From NCBI RefSeq assembly GCF_914767665.1, contig NC_059501.1:69042798-69106797 (forward strand): a DNA stretch of 64,000 nucleotides. The letters run 5' to 3'. Below, piece after piece: positions 22,601 through 37,600 of the stretch. Both the position numbers and the translations under genes were made by a program. This DNA is from Harmonia axyridis. Its lineage: Eukaryota; Arthropoda; Insecta; Coleoptera; Coccinellidae. The notes under the pieces are model-generated. The model was not told the origin of the DNA. It saw only the letters and a program-made list of their open reading frames with translations, and ran no database searches. Within the stretch, counting starts at the first letter, position 1. The number at the start of each line of letters is the position of its first letter.

Positions 22601-25600
22601 TTTCGCTTGAATGTGAGTTGTGAAGTTATTGGGATTCTGACTGATCTAGTAAGCATCCTTCTAAGTGTGAAGATAGATCTTATCCTCTTCACAACCTACA
22701 TTATACTAGTCACTCCTCCAAAATAGTCTAGTAGATCTCGATGGTGTAGGAATATTCTGGCATTGAACGTTATCACTGTCATATAGATCTATGGCTGGTT
22801 ATTATAATGGTCTAGTGAAAGGAACTACGTTGTGAGTTCTATCTAAGGGATCTCCTGATGAATCAGATATAGGTGAAGGTTCAAATAGGATAAATCCTCG
22901 GATAATTCCCACTGATTATTGGATTGAATCCATCATTTCTCTATAGAGCTATTCGAAGGAGGGGTTCTAAAATCTCAAGAATCTGAGCTTCAATCTGAAA
23001 TCGATTGAGAACATCCATATCGTCCAACGATGAAAAAGGTTTTTTTTTTCCTCCTGTAGATTTTCAGCCTTCTCGTTCTTTATCTATTGAGGAAGAACTA
23101 GAACTTCAACTTGAATCAGTAGACATTTTCGATATTCATGGAGAAAACGAGAAAAAGTACGAATTTTGGAAATTGACACAACAAATCGAAATCCCAGATT
23201 TCATTCATTTCGTTGAATTTTTATATTTATGATGTATGTGGGGTAGAATAGAGTTTTTATTCTTCACAACTTTGAAGACGTACTAGCTTGTGTCTAATCT
23301 TGACCAGAATGAATACATATAATGATGAATGGAATATGTGAAGACAAGATGAACTTAATAATTCAAATTCAATAAACGAAACGTATAAAAAGGAATGAAT
23401 AGGAAGTTGAGACCTAATAAAATGTCTCACGATCTAGAAAAAATAATTGAGATAATGAGTAGCTGTGGAAAATTCTTTGAGATTTGCCTATCAATCAAAC
23501 CTTGCCCACTGAAGATTCCAGCAGCTCAAAAATTCTTTCACTGGTTCAATGCAGATTGCAAAGGGGTCTCAAAGGCTTTTCTTCCATGACATGGAGGAAC
23601 CCATGAATGATGGTTAGCCTGTCAAGGAAAGTTTGGCTCCTGTGCTGGACATGACAGCATGCGGGATGTTGGCGATAAAGTGCTAAGGAGATCAGCCTCG
23701 GTCGAACACAATGCTATGACTCCACAAATTCAACATTCGATTTTTCCGACTGCTGAAGGTGTTGTCCAGGATCCTCATCGAGAACTCACCCATGCAAGTA
23801 AACGCTTTCTGCAGAATTTTACATAAAAGACTCATCATAGCAGCCTGAGGTTTGTCAAAGAGTGTTTGGCTCCGGCGATGGATATTACTGTATGCAGGAA
23901 GTTAGTGGTAGAGTTATGTCCAACTGAATGCTACGCGACTCCACATATACAAAAATAACCTGGATTTCTCCGACTGCTGAAAGAGAAGCGCAGGATCCTT
24001 AATCAGCGCTCAACAATGCACGTTTACCAAGAAAACGTTTGTTGCCAAATTTCATAGAAACTACCCCGAACTTAATGTTTCTAATCAAACAGAAGCTGAC
24101 CAATACCGGATTATATTGAAAAATGAAGGTTACAGAATAGAAAATTCATCAACAACATATATGTATACTGCATCCATCCAGAAACAAGAACAAAGTTAAC
24201 AAAATCTGATGGAGCTCTTGTTTGTTTCAATGAATAGATGCGTCATGAAATTCGAGGGCACAGATTAACTGAAAAAAATTTTTCTACCAAGATTGAGTAC
24301 ATCGAAAAATCTCTCCCATCTTTTGGACTTTACAAACAAGACGATTATACCTCAATTTCTTCCTGATCATGAGAACGTCAAGTTATTTAAGTTTATCATC
24401 TAGTGATCAGCATTTTTGATAGTAACAGTGCTGGGCATGAAACCTAGAAACGAACAACCCAGAAAAAGCTATATAAAATATTGGCAAAGGAAGCTGGAGG
24501 CTGAATTGCATTGCCTCAGGCAAGATATCGGAAGGTTAACATAATTTCCAAAAGACCCATTTGGAGAAAATTCCAAAGAATGGTGAGTATTATGTCATCG
24601 ACATTATATTATGTCATCGACATTATATTATTATAGAAGATATGAACCAAACAATGAATTTATATCTTGCCTTCCAAGTGATCTCAATAAGAAACTACTG
24701 CAAACCTATCATAAAGGATCGAACTATCACTAATTTGAAACGAGGCCATTCGTCTGAAGTTATACAATAACAATTTGTGTTATTCAACGCCTTGAAAAAA
24801 TCTTAGAAATTGATCAATACTATAATTCGCTTACAATGAATTGAAACATCTAATATCAATGATTCAATAATTAATAACCATAATGATTTCGAATTCATCT
24901 ACCAGTTATTAGTGGATTATTTCAATCTCATCGAGAAATTTTTTAGATCCAACAGAGTAAGACTGTGATGTTAATTACCCGATGATAAAGATGAAAATAC
25001 CTTCGAGAACTCCCACTTCAGGGCTCTCTTTTTATATTATTCAGCATAGATAAGGGTCCTTACTTCTTTGAAGGTAGAAAGTTCGAACTTGGGCCGAGGA
25101 AGAAATATTCTGTTTTCGGGGTCGGTGAAGCATTCCCTGTCTGTAGAGTACAATTGAGAGCTGTTAATTGTACTTTGCATGAGAATTGACAAGAAAAAAT
25201 CTTGGCAATCCCTAGACAGGACAAACCCGTTCTACTAGGCATAAGCTAGTTAACTTGTAGGTATAGTAATAAAGGGAATATGCGAAATTTTTCAGAAAAT
25301 GTATGTTTGTCATATAGTCTAATTCAACACACTTTTAATACATTTTTTCTACGATGTACTTTCTGATATCATATTATTTCGAGAAAAAAATATTTTTCAT
25401 ATAAATCTTATAGTTCTCGAGATGCTATCATTGAGTACAAATTTGGGATACTATGTACAATGTAAATGTCCTGGTTTTTGAGTAACAATATGAATAAAAC
25501 AAAAGGAATAAATTCCTTCGTTAAATCTTCGTTTGATATATATTATTTCTTGTTGGTTTTGAACTTTCGAGATAGGAAAACATTTCAATAAATTTGAAAC

Positions 25601-28600
25601 AAAGCCATTCCTTCTTTATTCGAATGATACCCTATAACTTTGAGTTCATAAATTAGGAGGGATTTCATCTTCCCTTCCCTTTTATTTAGTAGACGGTCCG
25701 GAAAGTATAAAAACCTCTGACGATGTCGATAATTTCGGAAGGGACATTTTTATATTTTAATTCCCGCTTACGACAGAATGTCCTATCGTAAAGACGGACA
25801 GTTTTACGGTGGTAGTTTTTTAGGGGTTTCTTCCACCATTTCGCACTCACAAATTGCGTTGCGATGAAATAATATATCAGCAGGTTGACGTGCACACCAC
25901 CTCTGAAAGATTGAGGTTAGAACCCATACAATCTGATGGAGAAAAGATAGTTTTTTGTGGATAGAACATGGGCCAAGGGTTGAAGTGGAGATTGCTACTT
26001 CTGCAATGAGATTCGTAGAATGATTATTTTCAATATTTCAAACTGCAAAACAAAACATGAGTTTAAAGTTAATAAAGCAGTGTGAATTTTATTCTTGTTA
26101 TTTAGATATGCTTCTCATTGTTCGAAATGTTATCATATATAATTCGATATATCAATTGATATATTATTATATCATTCATTTTATTTCATCATTCGGAAAT
26201 ATTGGTAAATCTAATGTTTATTTATGCATTGATTCAAAATGCGTCCAAAATGCCTAGGCCCAATAACAAGTGCATACAACAATAAAAAAAATTATACATC
26301 GAAGATAATTAATCGGATAGAAAAAAGTATATCTTCACATATATGCAATCGGAAAAAATAAATATATAAAAATTATTTATGGCATTGAGTTTGACTCAAT
26401 GAATTGGTACTCAAAAGGAAAAATCTCGAAACCTCGATATGATATGTTGTATTTGATTTCAAAGTTTGATGAGAAGCATCATATTCCTGTGGTGAGAGTA
26501 AAACCATTGAATCTATCAGATTCAGCTCAATTTAATAAAGAAATATTGAGCCATTGATAATTGTCTATCACAAAACCCAGACTTTTCATGGTTTAAGAAG
26601 TTTCTATGTGAACAAAACATTAGTTCATATTCGAAAAGAGTACCTATTTCTCTGGTTTCAGTTACTTTCATTACAAACAGTTGGTAAGTCGATAATAAAA
26701 ATGATTGGTCTTAATTCCCTCATTAACGTCATCGTCTTACACTTCTCGACATTTAGAAACATTTCATTCTCAACACACCATCTACATTGTTTACTGATAT
26801 AATTTGGCAAAAGAAAGCAATCAGGTAGAATCTCTATTTCTCTAATTATTTAAAATTAAATGTTGAGAAACATAATGTTAAATTTGAAAACATATGAATA
26901 GAGCTACATCAAACATATTGAAATCTAAGTAGTGATAAAATCATAAAATTGGAAAGTATTTCTTGACGCTTTTCTGTCTGCAGAGATGAACGAAAATGCG
27001 GTTGTAATCTCTAATCAATAAATTTTTGCAATGAGTGTATTTTAATTGCTGCTATTAGTGTTTTTAATTATGATCAACTAGGAATTAGTATCGATTCAAA
27101 GGATTTGCAATTAAAAACAAATGAGTGGGTATAATATTTCCATTTGGATTTTTTATGATGCGGAATTGCAATGATGGTTTGTGGCTTAAAGAACAGGGCA
27201 AATCAAACAAATCCTTGTTGAGATGTCAACGTTTCTATCCATTATTTCGATTCAATTTGAGGATACGAAGAAGACAATTATGGCATGATGCGGAGTATTC
27301 TATTTTTCTGAACGGAGCATTATATTTACTTGCCTCGACATTTTATTACATATACGAGAGTTTTATTTTTTAGAATTATGAATGAAACAAGCAAACATAT
27401 TGTATTTATATAAATCATCGTAATGATCTGGATTTGTAGGCACTGTTCATATTTCATAAAATTAGAAGATTTTTCGTTCTCAGTCTGACGAAAGTGGAGA
27501 CAGAATTGTACGCCCATGCGTACAACTTTGCTTCAACCATTTTTTTTCCGAAATTCGAGGCTTTATTGTGAGAGAACTGGCCACTACTTTCTCCCAATTT
27601 TCGGATAGCTTATGAATCCCGCGTTCAAAAATGTCTCACGTTATATTGCGGCCGTTTGTCTCTCAATCCTCGCCTCAAACGCATCAATTGCGTTCGATAA
27701 GGATCGGCTATGATGGTTTCAGTTGATTTTAACAACTAATAATACATTGCGCTGATCTGGTCCCCCCAAATACTGAGCATGACCTCGGAACCATGAATAT
27801 TCGTTTCGACCGTCGACGTGTAAGCATGGCCGGGATATCCTCATGAATTTCTGCGCTTGGGATTATCGTAATGAATCCATTTTCGTCTTCAGTCACAATA
27901 CGATGCAGAAATCCCTTCTGTCTTTGCCTTGCAAGCAGCTGTTCACAAACAAACAAACACCGTTCAACATCTTCCGGCTTCAACTCGTACGGCACCCAAT
28001 TTTCTTGTTTCTGAATCATTTCCGAATCATTTCCATGACTTTCAGGCATTTTGAAATGGCTTGTTGCGTTATTCCCGATGATCCTGCCAATTCTTGATCC
28101 GTTTGACACGAGTTTGACTCTTGATCAAGTAATGCCCCCAAGACTGCATTTTCGAAAACCTTCTCTCTTCCACCGCTATGCTGGTCTTCGACGTTAAAAA
28201 TAAAAAAATAAAACACCGTTCTTGAGACTGGTTCAACTGGTTCAAAGGTACTTGAGAGCGTTCGATCAGCCTCATAGTAAAGTAAAAAATTAAAACCTCC
28301 CATCAAATGACGGCTGGTAAGCTGACATGTTTAATCGAGAATAACTTTATGATACAGACACAAATCGACTAATATTTCGATGGCGTTATGTTCACAAATA
28401 CCTAAGCTTATTTTATGACATCTAGGATCTATTTATTTCGACTACCACTCACCACTACAGTCATCTATTGCAAAACTGCGGGAGGAATGTTGTACACCTA
28501 ATAACAGATCTAACTAGGATCAAATTTGGTTCGATCATGTAAAATATTAACCTTATCAGAACTACTGATCTAAATAAATTATCATATAGTGAGGTTAGTT

Positions 28601-31600
28601 AATCTTCAATAGCGCAATAAGACCTTAAATAGCCGAGTTCCGAAAAGGTCCTGTCCTGAGGCAAAGTCAATTTTATTCTCATGAGCACCTAGTATTTTCC
28701 ATACGGAAAATATATGGGATATGCTCGTTTTGAATTTAATCCTAAATCATCCTTCAGCGATGTCTATCGACTGAAAGCTGAATATCCTCCAATATACGAA
28801 TCCAAACGTATATTATCAATTCCCACACCTTCCTTTATTTTCTTAGCTGAAAATAACGCACGATAAAAAGGGGAGATACGAGGAAACCATATGTACCATC
28901 CAGAATAGCAGACGCTTTTTTTACCCCATTCAGCACCAACTGATTCAATATCGGCAATAATCGAACAAAATTGGTTTCAGGTTCGGATGGTTTTTCTCAC
29001 CTTTTTCATAACTTCAGCAGCGCTCATACCGGGATAGGGCGTACTGCCCAATGTCACAACTTCCCACATCAATATTCCGAAGCTCCACACGTCGGATTTA
29101 ACGGAGAATATATTGTCGTACAGCGATTCCGGAGCCATCCATCGAATCGGCAGCCTGCCCTCGCTCTTCCTCTCATAGATGTGGGAGGCTATCACGTCCC
29201 TGGCGAATCCGAAGTCGGCCACTTTGCAGACCTGGTCCTCCGTGATTAGGACGTTCCTGGCCGCCAGATCTCTGTGGATTATCTGAAATTGATATGTCAG
29301 TATAAATATCAAAAACTTTACAACTTCGTGTCCATTTTCTTCACAATAATATATCTTTATGATATATTTTGTTTATTTTTGTCTTAGAATACAATTCAAA
29401 TTCTTAAAATAAAGAAATTAATAATCAACCAAAAAAACCCAAAATAACTGAAACTGTACTATTGAGTAAAATACCTCAAGTAGTTATAGATTCTCATGAA
29501 CTACATATACCCGATATTTACAATAAACTTTTATAATTCGAAATTTTCACTTTATTCATGAGTATACAAGTATTTAAATTTATAATTACATTGAAATGAT
29601 TATACGACTGAACTAATGCTTATTGTATATCATGAATCATGTAGTCCCTGATGAATGCAGTAATGCCTACTCTCTAGATTATCAATAAAACATTGATCTT
29701 CCAGGGGTATGATTCAATAACCAGGACAAAAATGTTCTTCAAGTTGATTTTGGGTTAATTTGCCCTAATTCAACAATATTTAATTAGGAATATATCTATC
29801 AACAAAGTCTTCGTATCTCTACACATCACTTTTCATTTGAAATTAAAATTGATCAGTTAGATTTATAATTCGAATGAAATACATCTGATTTTTTCTTTTT
29901 GATAATTCCCAGGTTCACTTTTTATTTTCAACATGTGATTCACACTAGTGGTCTCCTGGACAGAAATTTGTTTCATTGCAAACCAATTGGTGATTATTTC
30001 AAGTAATAATTTCAAAAATTTTGATTGAAATTATATCAATTGGCGCCCAACGAGGGGCTGGATAATTACTAAATTATTGATTTTCTTTCCAATTTGATTG
30101 AAATTCCATATGAATCAGTTGAATGTTTTTCAATCAATCAAAAGGCATATTCCTGAAATAATTAACAAAATTTCAATTCAAAAAACCAAAAATGTACTGC
30201 TATTTGTTGATAATTGAATAAATACAGCAATAGAACAGAAGAAACGGAGATGAATAAAGGAACTAAGATTAAGACAAACAAAATGTTGTTACAATTCATG
30301 GTGAAATTAAAAGAAAAAGAAGAAAATAGAAAAACAATACAATAGCATAGAAGAACAAAGAAGACAGAAGAACAAATGGAAAAAATTGAAAAAACTAATG
30401 GGCCCTTTTTATGAACCAAGACATGACATGAAGGAAGAATTCAAAAGAGTACAGGGAAACTGAAAGATAGAAGGGCAAAATAAAAGAATCGATAACGATA
30501 AAAGCAAGATACAATATCCTCAGAAATAATTTGGAATGATTCTCAATAGGAATTCAATTAAAAAGTGAAAAATTTAGCTAGATTTGTTAGGGTTGATATT
30601 TTGATGAAGAAATATAGTTCTAAATTTTGAATTCCCAAATTTACAATTTGTGTCTAGAACCCAACCCCAAATTTCCAAAATTATTGATTGAAATCATATC
30701 AGTACATACCAACAAATTCGTTTGATAGATACAGGAAAAATGATCGTGATCATACAATAATGCAAATCAAATTTTAAAAACTTCTCTCTGATAGCATGAA
30801 CTGCAAAACTAATAAGGCCAACAAAAATTAAAACCTAATTCGTCTATGGGGAAAACCACGAATAAGATGCAGAAAATAGTTGGTTTCAGATAGCGCATGA
30901 CAGAACAACATGGAGGAACATAAAAAAGGCCTATGTCCAGGAGTGAATAGGGGAAGGCTAAGAAAGAAGAATAATTCCTCTCTTGACCTTTCCAGCCCAT
31001 GATTATTTTTGAACTGTCTGCGACCATTGCCCCGAAGATCTATTGGCTGTGGTATAAATTCTCAATCACCGCGTTAAAATATTTCGAATCGTGCATTAAA
31101 TATTTTTTGATCTCGTTTTCGTGCTTCTCACTCTTATTATTGAATTTTTTCTTGAGATAATATGAAACTAAACAATGAAATTCAGGTCGAAAGTATAGTC
31201 AAATCTGCTGAGGATGTGATCTGTTCAATATTTGCCCCGTTACCGGGGCAAGAACGCTTATCGACCTCTTCAAGTCAGTATGGTTAAAATTTCAATTTAC
31301 CAAGTATACAATTCATATTATTTCTCTGAATAAGAAACAGTTGAAAACGGGGAGACTTGTAGATTGCTGACAGTTCACCAGTATGAATGCTGCAAGTAGG
31401 TGAAAGTTTGAAGGATATGGAGTTGGTTAGTTTGCCTATTAATGAGCATGCAACTCCGTGTTTATCTTTACATCCATGACGCCAAGCCAACATATAGCAA
31501 TATTCACAGACTCACTATCATCAATTAAGTCGATATCCAATATTTACTCTAATAACCCACTAATACAAAAAAAATAGGAACGATGTTATATACTCAAAAT

Positions 31601-34600
31601 CAACAAAGACATCTCTGCGACCATAACTTGGACAACATCTTATGTAGGGAAATGGAGCTGCAGAGTAATCCATGAAACTGGCACCATCCTCTGATCTTCT
31701 CAGCACAAACTTTCAGATGCGACAATTAAGTTGAAAACCCTTCAAGATTGGCTAACCCAATGGAATAGCAGCAATAATTAGCTACATGCAATCTAGCTTA
31801 AAATCGATTCCCCGATAAAAATCAGTCTCAATGGAAACGACAAAATAGCAATAAGGAAATTAAAAATATCACACACCCGACCCAACTACTTGATGTCATC
31901 AGAAGAACATCCTATATGCGATTACTGTCCAGAAATTCGTTTAACTGTAGAACACCTTCTAAAGCTAGAGAGCTATAGAAGGTGCTATAGAAGCTATAGA
32001 ATTGCAATGAAACAACGATGGATTATTTGATTGACATGAATTTTATTAATTCGCAAGATAATCTTGTGGCAATACATTTTAAATATGATTTTTTCTGGCA
32101 TATGACCGTCACGGCTGGCTCGGATGTAGTCCAATGTAGACATCCAATTTTCGATGCCTTTTTCCAAAATTTGTGGCCGTATATCGGCAATAACACGGCG
32201 AATGTTGTCTTCCAAATGGTCAAGGGTTTGTGGCTTATCCGCATAGACCAATGACTCTACATAGCCCCACAGAAAGTAGTCTAGCGGTGTTAAATCACAG
32301 GATCTTGGAGGCCAATTCATAGGTCCAAAACGTGAAATTAGGCGGTCACCAAACGTGTCTTTCAAAAAATCGTTGTGGCGTTGTGGAACGAGCTGTGTGA
32401 CATGTTGCACCGTCTTGTTGAAACCACAGCTCCTGGACATCATGGTTGTTCAATACAGGAATGAAAAAGTTAGTAATCATAGCTCTATACCGATCACCAT
32501 TGACTGTAACGTTCTGGCCATCATCGTTTTTGACAAAGTACGGACCAATGATTCCACCAGCCCATAAAGCGCACCAAACAGTCAGTTTTTCTGGATGTAA
32601 CGGTGTTTCGACATACACTTGAGGATTAGCTTCACTCCAGATGAGGCAGTTTTGTTTGTTGACGTAGCCATTCAACCAGAAGTGCGCTTCATCGCTAATG
32701 GACGTAGTGCGCGATACGTATTCCGTACAGAACCATTATTTTCGAAATAAAATTGCACTATTTGCAAGCGTTGTTCAGGCATGAGTCTATTCATGAAGAA
32801 TTGCCAAACCAAACTGAGAATAAATCACTTGACAGCTCTTAAATCGGTTGCCATCTTGAACAGTATATAACTCTAAGTTATATACCTCGAAAAAAACACC
32901 CTATATCTCGCTGTCCACATTATAATGACTCAGAGAAAATATAAAGTATAACCTCAGCTCAGCAACACAAATTGAAGCAACAATAGAATGCCAATTGTAC
33001 AATCATATATGATCAATGTAACTGTAGTACTATGTTTCTTTTTTTGTATATACTCATATTTTGTAAACATTATTACTTATTATATACTTATAGGAATAGA
33101 ACATTATACCATGTGTCAATGGCCTAGTTGTTGATACTCGTCAATTTGAATTAAAAAAAAACATTGAGATTGTGCGAAATCCGGAAGGGTTTTTTTCGAA
33201 AACTTGCAGCACCTTGTAGTTTTCTGTCAGACAAATTCAACAATTCTATCACCACTAATACTCCAGATAAGCTGTCGAAAGTGTAGGACATGAAAATAAA
33301 TCTCCGCAGATATTTTCGAACCTAATCCAAGAATCCTCACGCAGACAACTAAAATTTAATCAAATCGAGCCTTCAACATCCGGCTCTTTCCTTCTCCGGC
33401 CAGAGCTATTGCCTCCTGAAAGCGATGGATTACCTCCCAAACAATTGGACCGGCTTCTCCCATACCAGTGTTCCGCCCAACTGAAACTCCCATTATCATG
33501 GGAAACGTTGTGCGATTTCTCCCCCAAGTCAGCTACTAACGCATGAATAACACTGTCTCGTATGATACATAGTCCAGTCACGTGGGCCGAAGATCAAGGA
33601 CCTGCGTGACGATAGACATGTATTGTGTTCGAAAATGAATAATATAGGGGTCCAGATGAAAAGCCGAATATCGGGATTCTTTCCCGAAACGAAAGTGAAA
33701 TTTAAAAAAAAGTTTTATAGGGGATCGCATCCTTATTAGCATATTGGATACACTGCCTTGCGCAACATGCAACATGGAGATCCACTCCAGCGTAATTGCT
33801 GTTTGAAGGGAAATGATTTTTCCGTACAAGAAACTTGGTTTTATCTTACAGGTGAATACTGAAAGTTGAGAAAACCAAGTTGTAGATGTGGGGGAGTTAC
33901 GGTATTCTAACTTTTCAAGCTCGTGCAATATCCTCCACTCATTAGAAATTTGACTTTATTCAAACCATATTCATAACAGTAGGTCCGGCTTTGTGTGATT
34001 ATTTCAACAACTGAAAATGAGGAGCAACATAAAACAAGAAATAAATATGAAGCATATCAAAACAACATTGTGAATAACTCGAACTCTGATTCCTCGTTTT
34101 GGCAGTTTTCGTGTGATGAATCTGGAAAAGGTGGAGTAGCAGCTGAAATGAGAGATGATGGAAACTTGTATTCAAACTCAATAGACATTGCAAACGCTTT
34201 TGTCCGTCATTTTCAGGCTGTATATGAAAAACCTATAGTATAGAATAGGACTCCTGATTTCAGTGGCACCTTTAAATTCTCAGTTATAACAGAAACTAAT
34301 GTCATCAGCAGCATAAAAGTATTGGAAATACTGGAAATGCAGTATGCGGCAGAGCCGACTGACGAGTTTCAAAGGGCTATTCAAAAAAATGGTAAGAGTA
34401 AGAGAAAAACAGTTTTATTCATTCGAAGCAGTAGGAAATATAGTTTTGGAAACCATATCAGAAAAGTGACGGCTGTCAGGAGCGACACACTTATGTAGAC
34501 GATTGCTTTTCGGCATATCTCGAGCGGTATTGCCCGGTGTGTACAAGATGTTTGAAGACTTTATTTTTCAAGTTGATGAACCCAAGTTTTGATTGTGCTT

Positions 34601-37600
34601 GCAGAGGGGACTGAAACGTTGACAGGAATGCCAAAATGGCGCCGAAATGCGTGCTGGCTTGCGATCACAAAACGGTTGTTTTGGTATAACCTGCAAATAG
34701 CAGAGCCTCGATGCCCTCTAGTCCAAATCATGGTACTGACTAAAAACTATTGACTCTAAGCTCTAAGGAACACAAAGACCGCTTCCGTACCTACCTGCCC
34801 CCACCACATCCAGAGCAATGACCTGTCAAAACTCGTCAATCGGCTCGGCCTCACCCTATATTACAAGGTTTGTCGAAAGAGACCAAAATCGGGGATCATT
34901 TTCATGGTGATTGCACTACGAATATTTCTAAAAAAAAAACACAATCCAACGTGATTTCAAAAATAATCCACTGACTAAGCATAACCAACAATTTCCTGAG
35001 TACAGACCGCATGAACATTGATGAGTTCATATCTATTACAGCAATTATGATCGATTGACTGGAAATTTTTGTCTCAACAAATCCGATAGTTTCCAGAAAC
35101 TGGGATACTCTCGATATTCCACGAAGCGCTTATTATGATTGGCTATTTTTCTTTCAAAGAATGCTCTAGATGGTAACTGGACCGTTTTCGTCGATTAGAA
35201 TAGTTATTTATTATACAAGGGAAAAGTATCAGATCTTAGGTCGAGGTCGAGAAGTGAGATCTAATATTTTTCCAATGTGTAATAATGCACTAATTTTTTC
35301 TATGATGGGAAAAATAAAAAAAATATGGGGAAATAATTTCATTACAATATAATTAAGTCAGAAAATTATCGATGTGAAACATGAAATTTTAAAATGGTAG
35401 GTTGTTGTGCGGCAATTAGACAAGCGTTGCTTAGGAAAGTTATGGACTAGACAGAAATAGCTAATGAAGTCTTAAGAACATATTGTGGTAGTCCTGCAGT
35501 AACACCCGATTTGCTACCAAGTACATCGAAAGGTGTTGTCTCCATAGAAGCAAAAACTACATTTCAACACAAGAAAATGTCAAATGTCATTCAAGAAATG
35601 CACATTTAAAAATTGTAATATAAAAAATGTAACTTTTGCAAAATAAAATATTCTTGAGCTATATGTCTAACTTTAGCATACTTCTCGAGGAAATAAGAAA
35701 TTTCATAAAAAGTGATATTTTGTGGTGAGTCAACAGCGATAAAAATATCAAACGTTTTTCTCCTCATCCAAAAAAATTCTTCGAACCTCTGCGGAGATTT
35801 ACAAGACAAAGGAAATGATGAGAACAAGAGTTACCAACCTAAAATTTCTTCGATACGTCAACCGTATCCGCCCAACATTCCTCGAGTAGGTAGTTAATCC
35901 AACTAACAAGGAATATAGTTGCCACGAAACGACATAACAAAATCAAAGAACTTACCCCATTACCAGAAAGATAATCCATTCCTTTCGCAACCTGATACAC
36001 AAACGATGTTAGATCCCTCGAAGTCAACGATTTACTCTGACCGTGCATGTTATTATAATATCTCTCCGCCCTGGAGTTCCTCAGATAGCTCTGCAGCTTT
36101 CCCCTGCTGACGTACTCCATAATGAGCAGAATGGGCTCTTTGTCCGTACAGCATCCGAGCAGTCTGATAACGTTGGGATGCGGTTCCAGCATCTTCATCA
36201 CTTGGAGCTCGGAAGCAAGGTCGGATCTTTCCTTCTCGTTGGCGTTTTCTTTGAGTGTCTTTACGGCGACTATGGACACCTTTTCTTTATCTGCGGAATG
36301 TTTGAGAATGAAATCGTGGTAATAGGTGTGTTTTTGAGATAAGAGGTGATGGAGGAATGGGGGAATAGAGGCTGCTATAGCTGTTTGGAGATAGGAAAAT
36401 TCGGATATTAGTGTTTTTGTTGAACTGGAATATGCATATTAATATAAACTGCTACGGGTAATGTGGCATTGATGGTGGAAAAGAGATTATTTGTTAAGTT
36501 TAAAAGTTGATAAGGAGCGCTAGTCTTAGTTAGTGTTATCAGGTGACCAAAAAAAGTTCATGGCGTTCCTAATGATATAATAAAAAGTTTATAACTATTC
36601 ATCGATACAGTATTTTTCAAAGTTATCACATTAGCATTCATTGAATTGTTGCCGAACCTACTCTATATAATGGAGTAGAAATAATCTTCTTCTTCTTCCA
36701 TTCATCTTGTCAATAGTTAGTAGTATCATACTATGGCTTCGAGGTGAGAAAATATTCTATTCTTTTTATAAATGGCCACAGACAGACCAGTTAGCTTTTA
36801 GCTCAAGATATAATAGGTACTGTTTTTTTGTTTCTGGAGGAAAGCTCCTTGTAATTACTGCAAGTATTTGCAGACGTACTTAACGAGGATGATTTTATCC
36901 AATTTTAACTATACATAATAGACAATTTCATCTACCTTCGATCAAACACACTTAGAATAATATTTTTGGTTGCAATGAATATTTGGGTATATTTTATGTA
37001 CATTCACATAAAAATGGTCTTGAATTAACATCGATCCAACAGAAGACTTTTATAGTGTTATAAGTTTTGAAATTCAAGTTCACTCATAAACACCAGATGA
37101 AGTAATATGCCAAAAGCAATATTTAATGAACCAATAATGAGAATTTTATAACGATTCAGTTAAACGTTACTCTTCAAAATTATCGCATTAGATTACTGTT
37201 CCTGAAGAGGCCTATATTTTATATACCGAAATAATGGAAATCTCTTCGTTCTTACTTGTATCTTGTCAGTATCTTCCTACGTCTTCAAGATTAGATGATT
37301 TTGATATTTTGAACTGACTATTATTTGAACGATGCTGGACTAAGTGAAGGTAGCATTCAGCTCGAGCTTCGTTTATCACGTCTTTGTCGTACTTCAAGTT
37401 TTCGGTCGTCTCGTCTCTAACTCGTCTTAATTTAGTCCGCGAACCGTCTTTTCGTCTTACGTCTTGAGTTGACCGAACTTGACTCGTCTTCGGATTAAGT
37501 TGAACTTTACCCGTCTTCGGCTTAATTTAAACTGTCTCTCTGCCGATTGGAACTTACCCTGTCTCGAATATCGACCTGCCTTCTTTCGGTTTGACCACAC

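Larger units (their letters stand above)
10694..29000 (-). other. Cad96Ca intron, 18.3 kb
   Basis: Begins GTGAGA and ends CAG on the minus strand. It contains a mariner (12975-14256), a mariner relic (27518-28500), repeat family D copies, a solo-LTR-like repeat (21067-21640) and a degenerate duplication (23617-24040). The remaining stretches (14.3-17.2, 19.4-21.0, 21.7-23.6 and 24.1-27.5 kb) are AT-rich with only short frames in which I recognise nothing. Confidence 0.8.
29283..35955 (-). other. Cad96Ca intron, 6.7 kb
   Basis: Separates the HRD/DFG exon from the hinge exon. From 29.3 to 31.6 kb it is AT-rich with no recognised element. The right part holds LINE and Tc1/mariner-superfamily fragments listed separately. 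From 34.8 to 35.9 kb I see nothing. Confidence 0.75.

Noticed and set aside
28971..29249. Plus-strand 92-codon frame
   Set aside because: Shadow of the kinase exon on the opposite strand, which has unmistakable HRDLAARN and DFG motifs.
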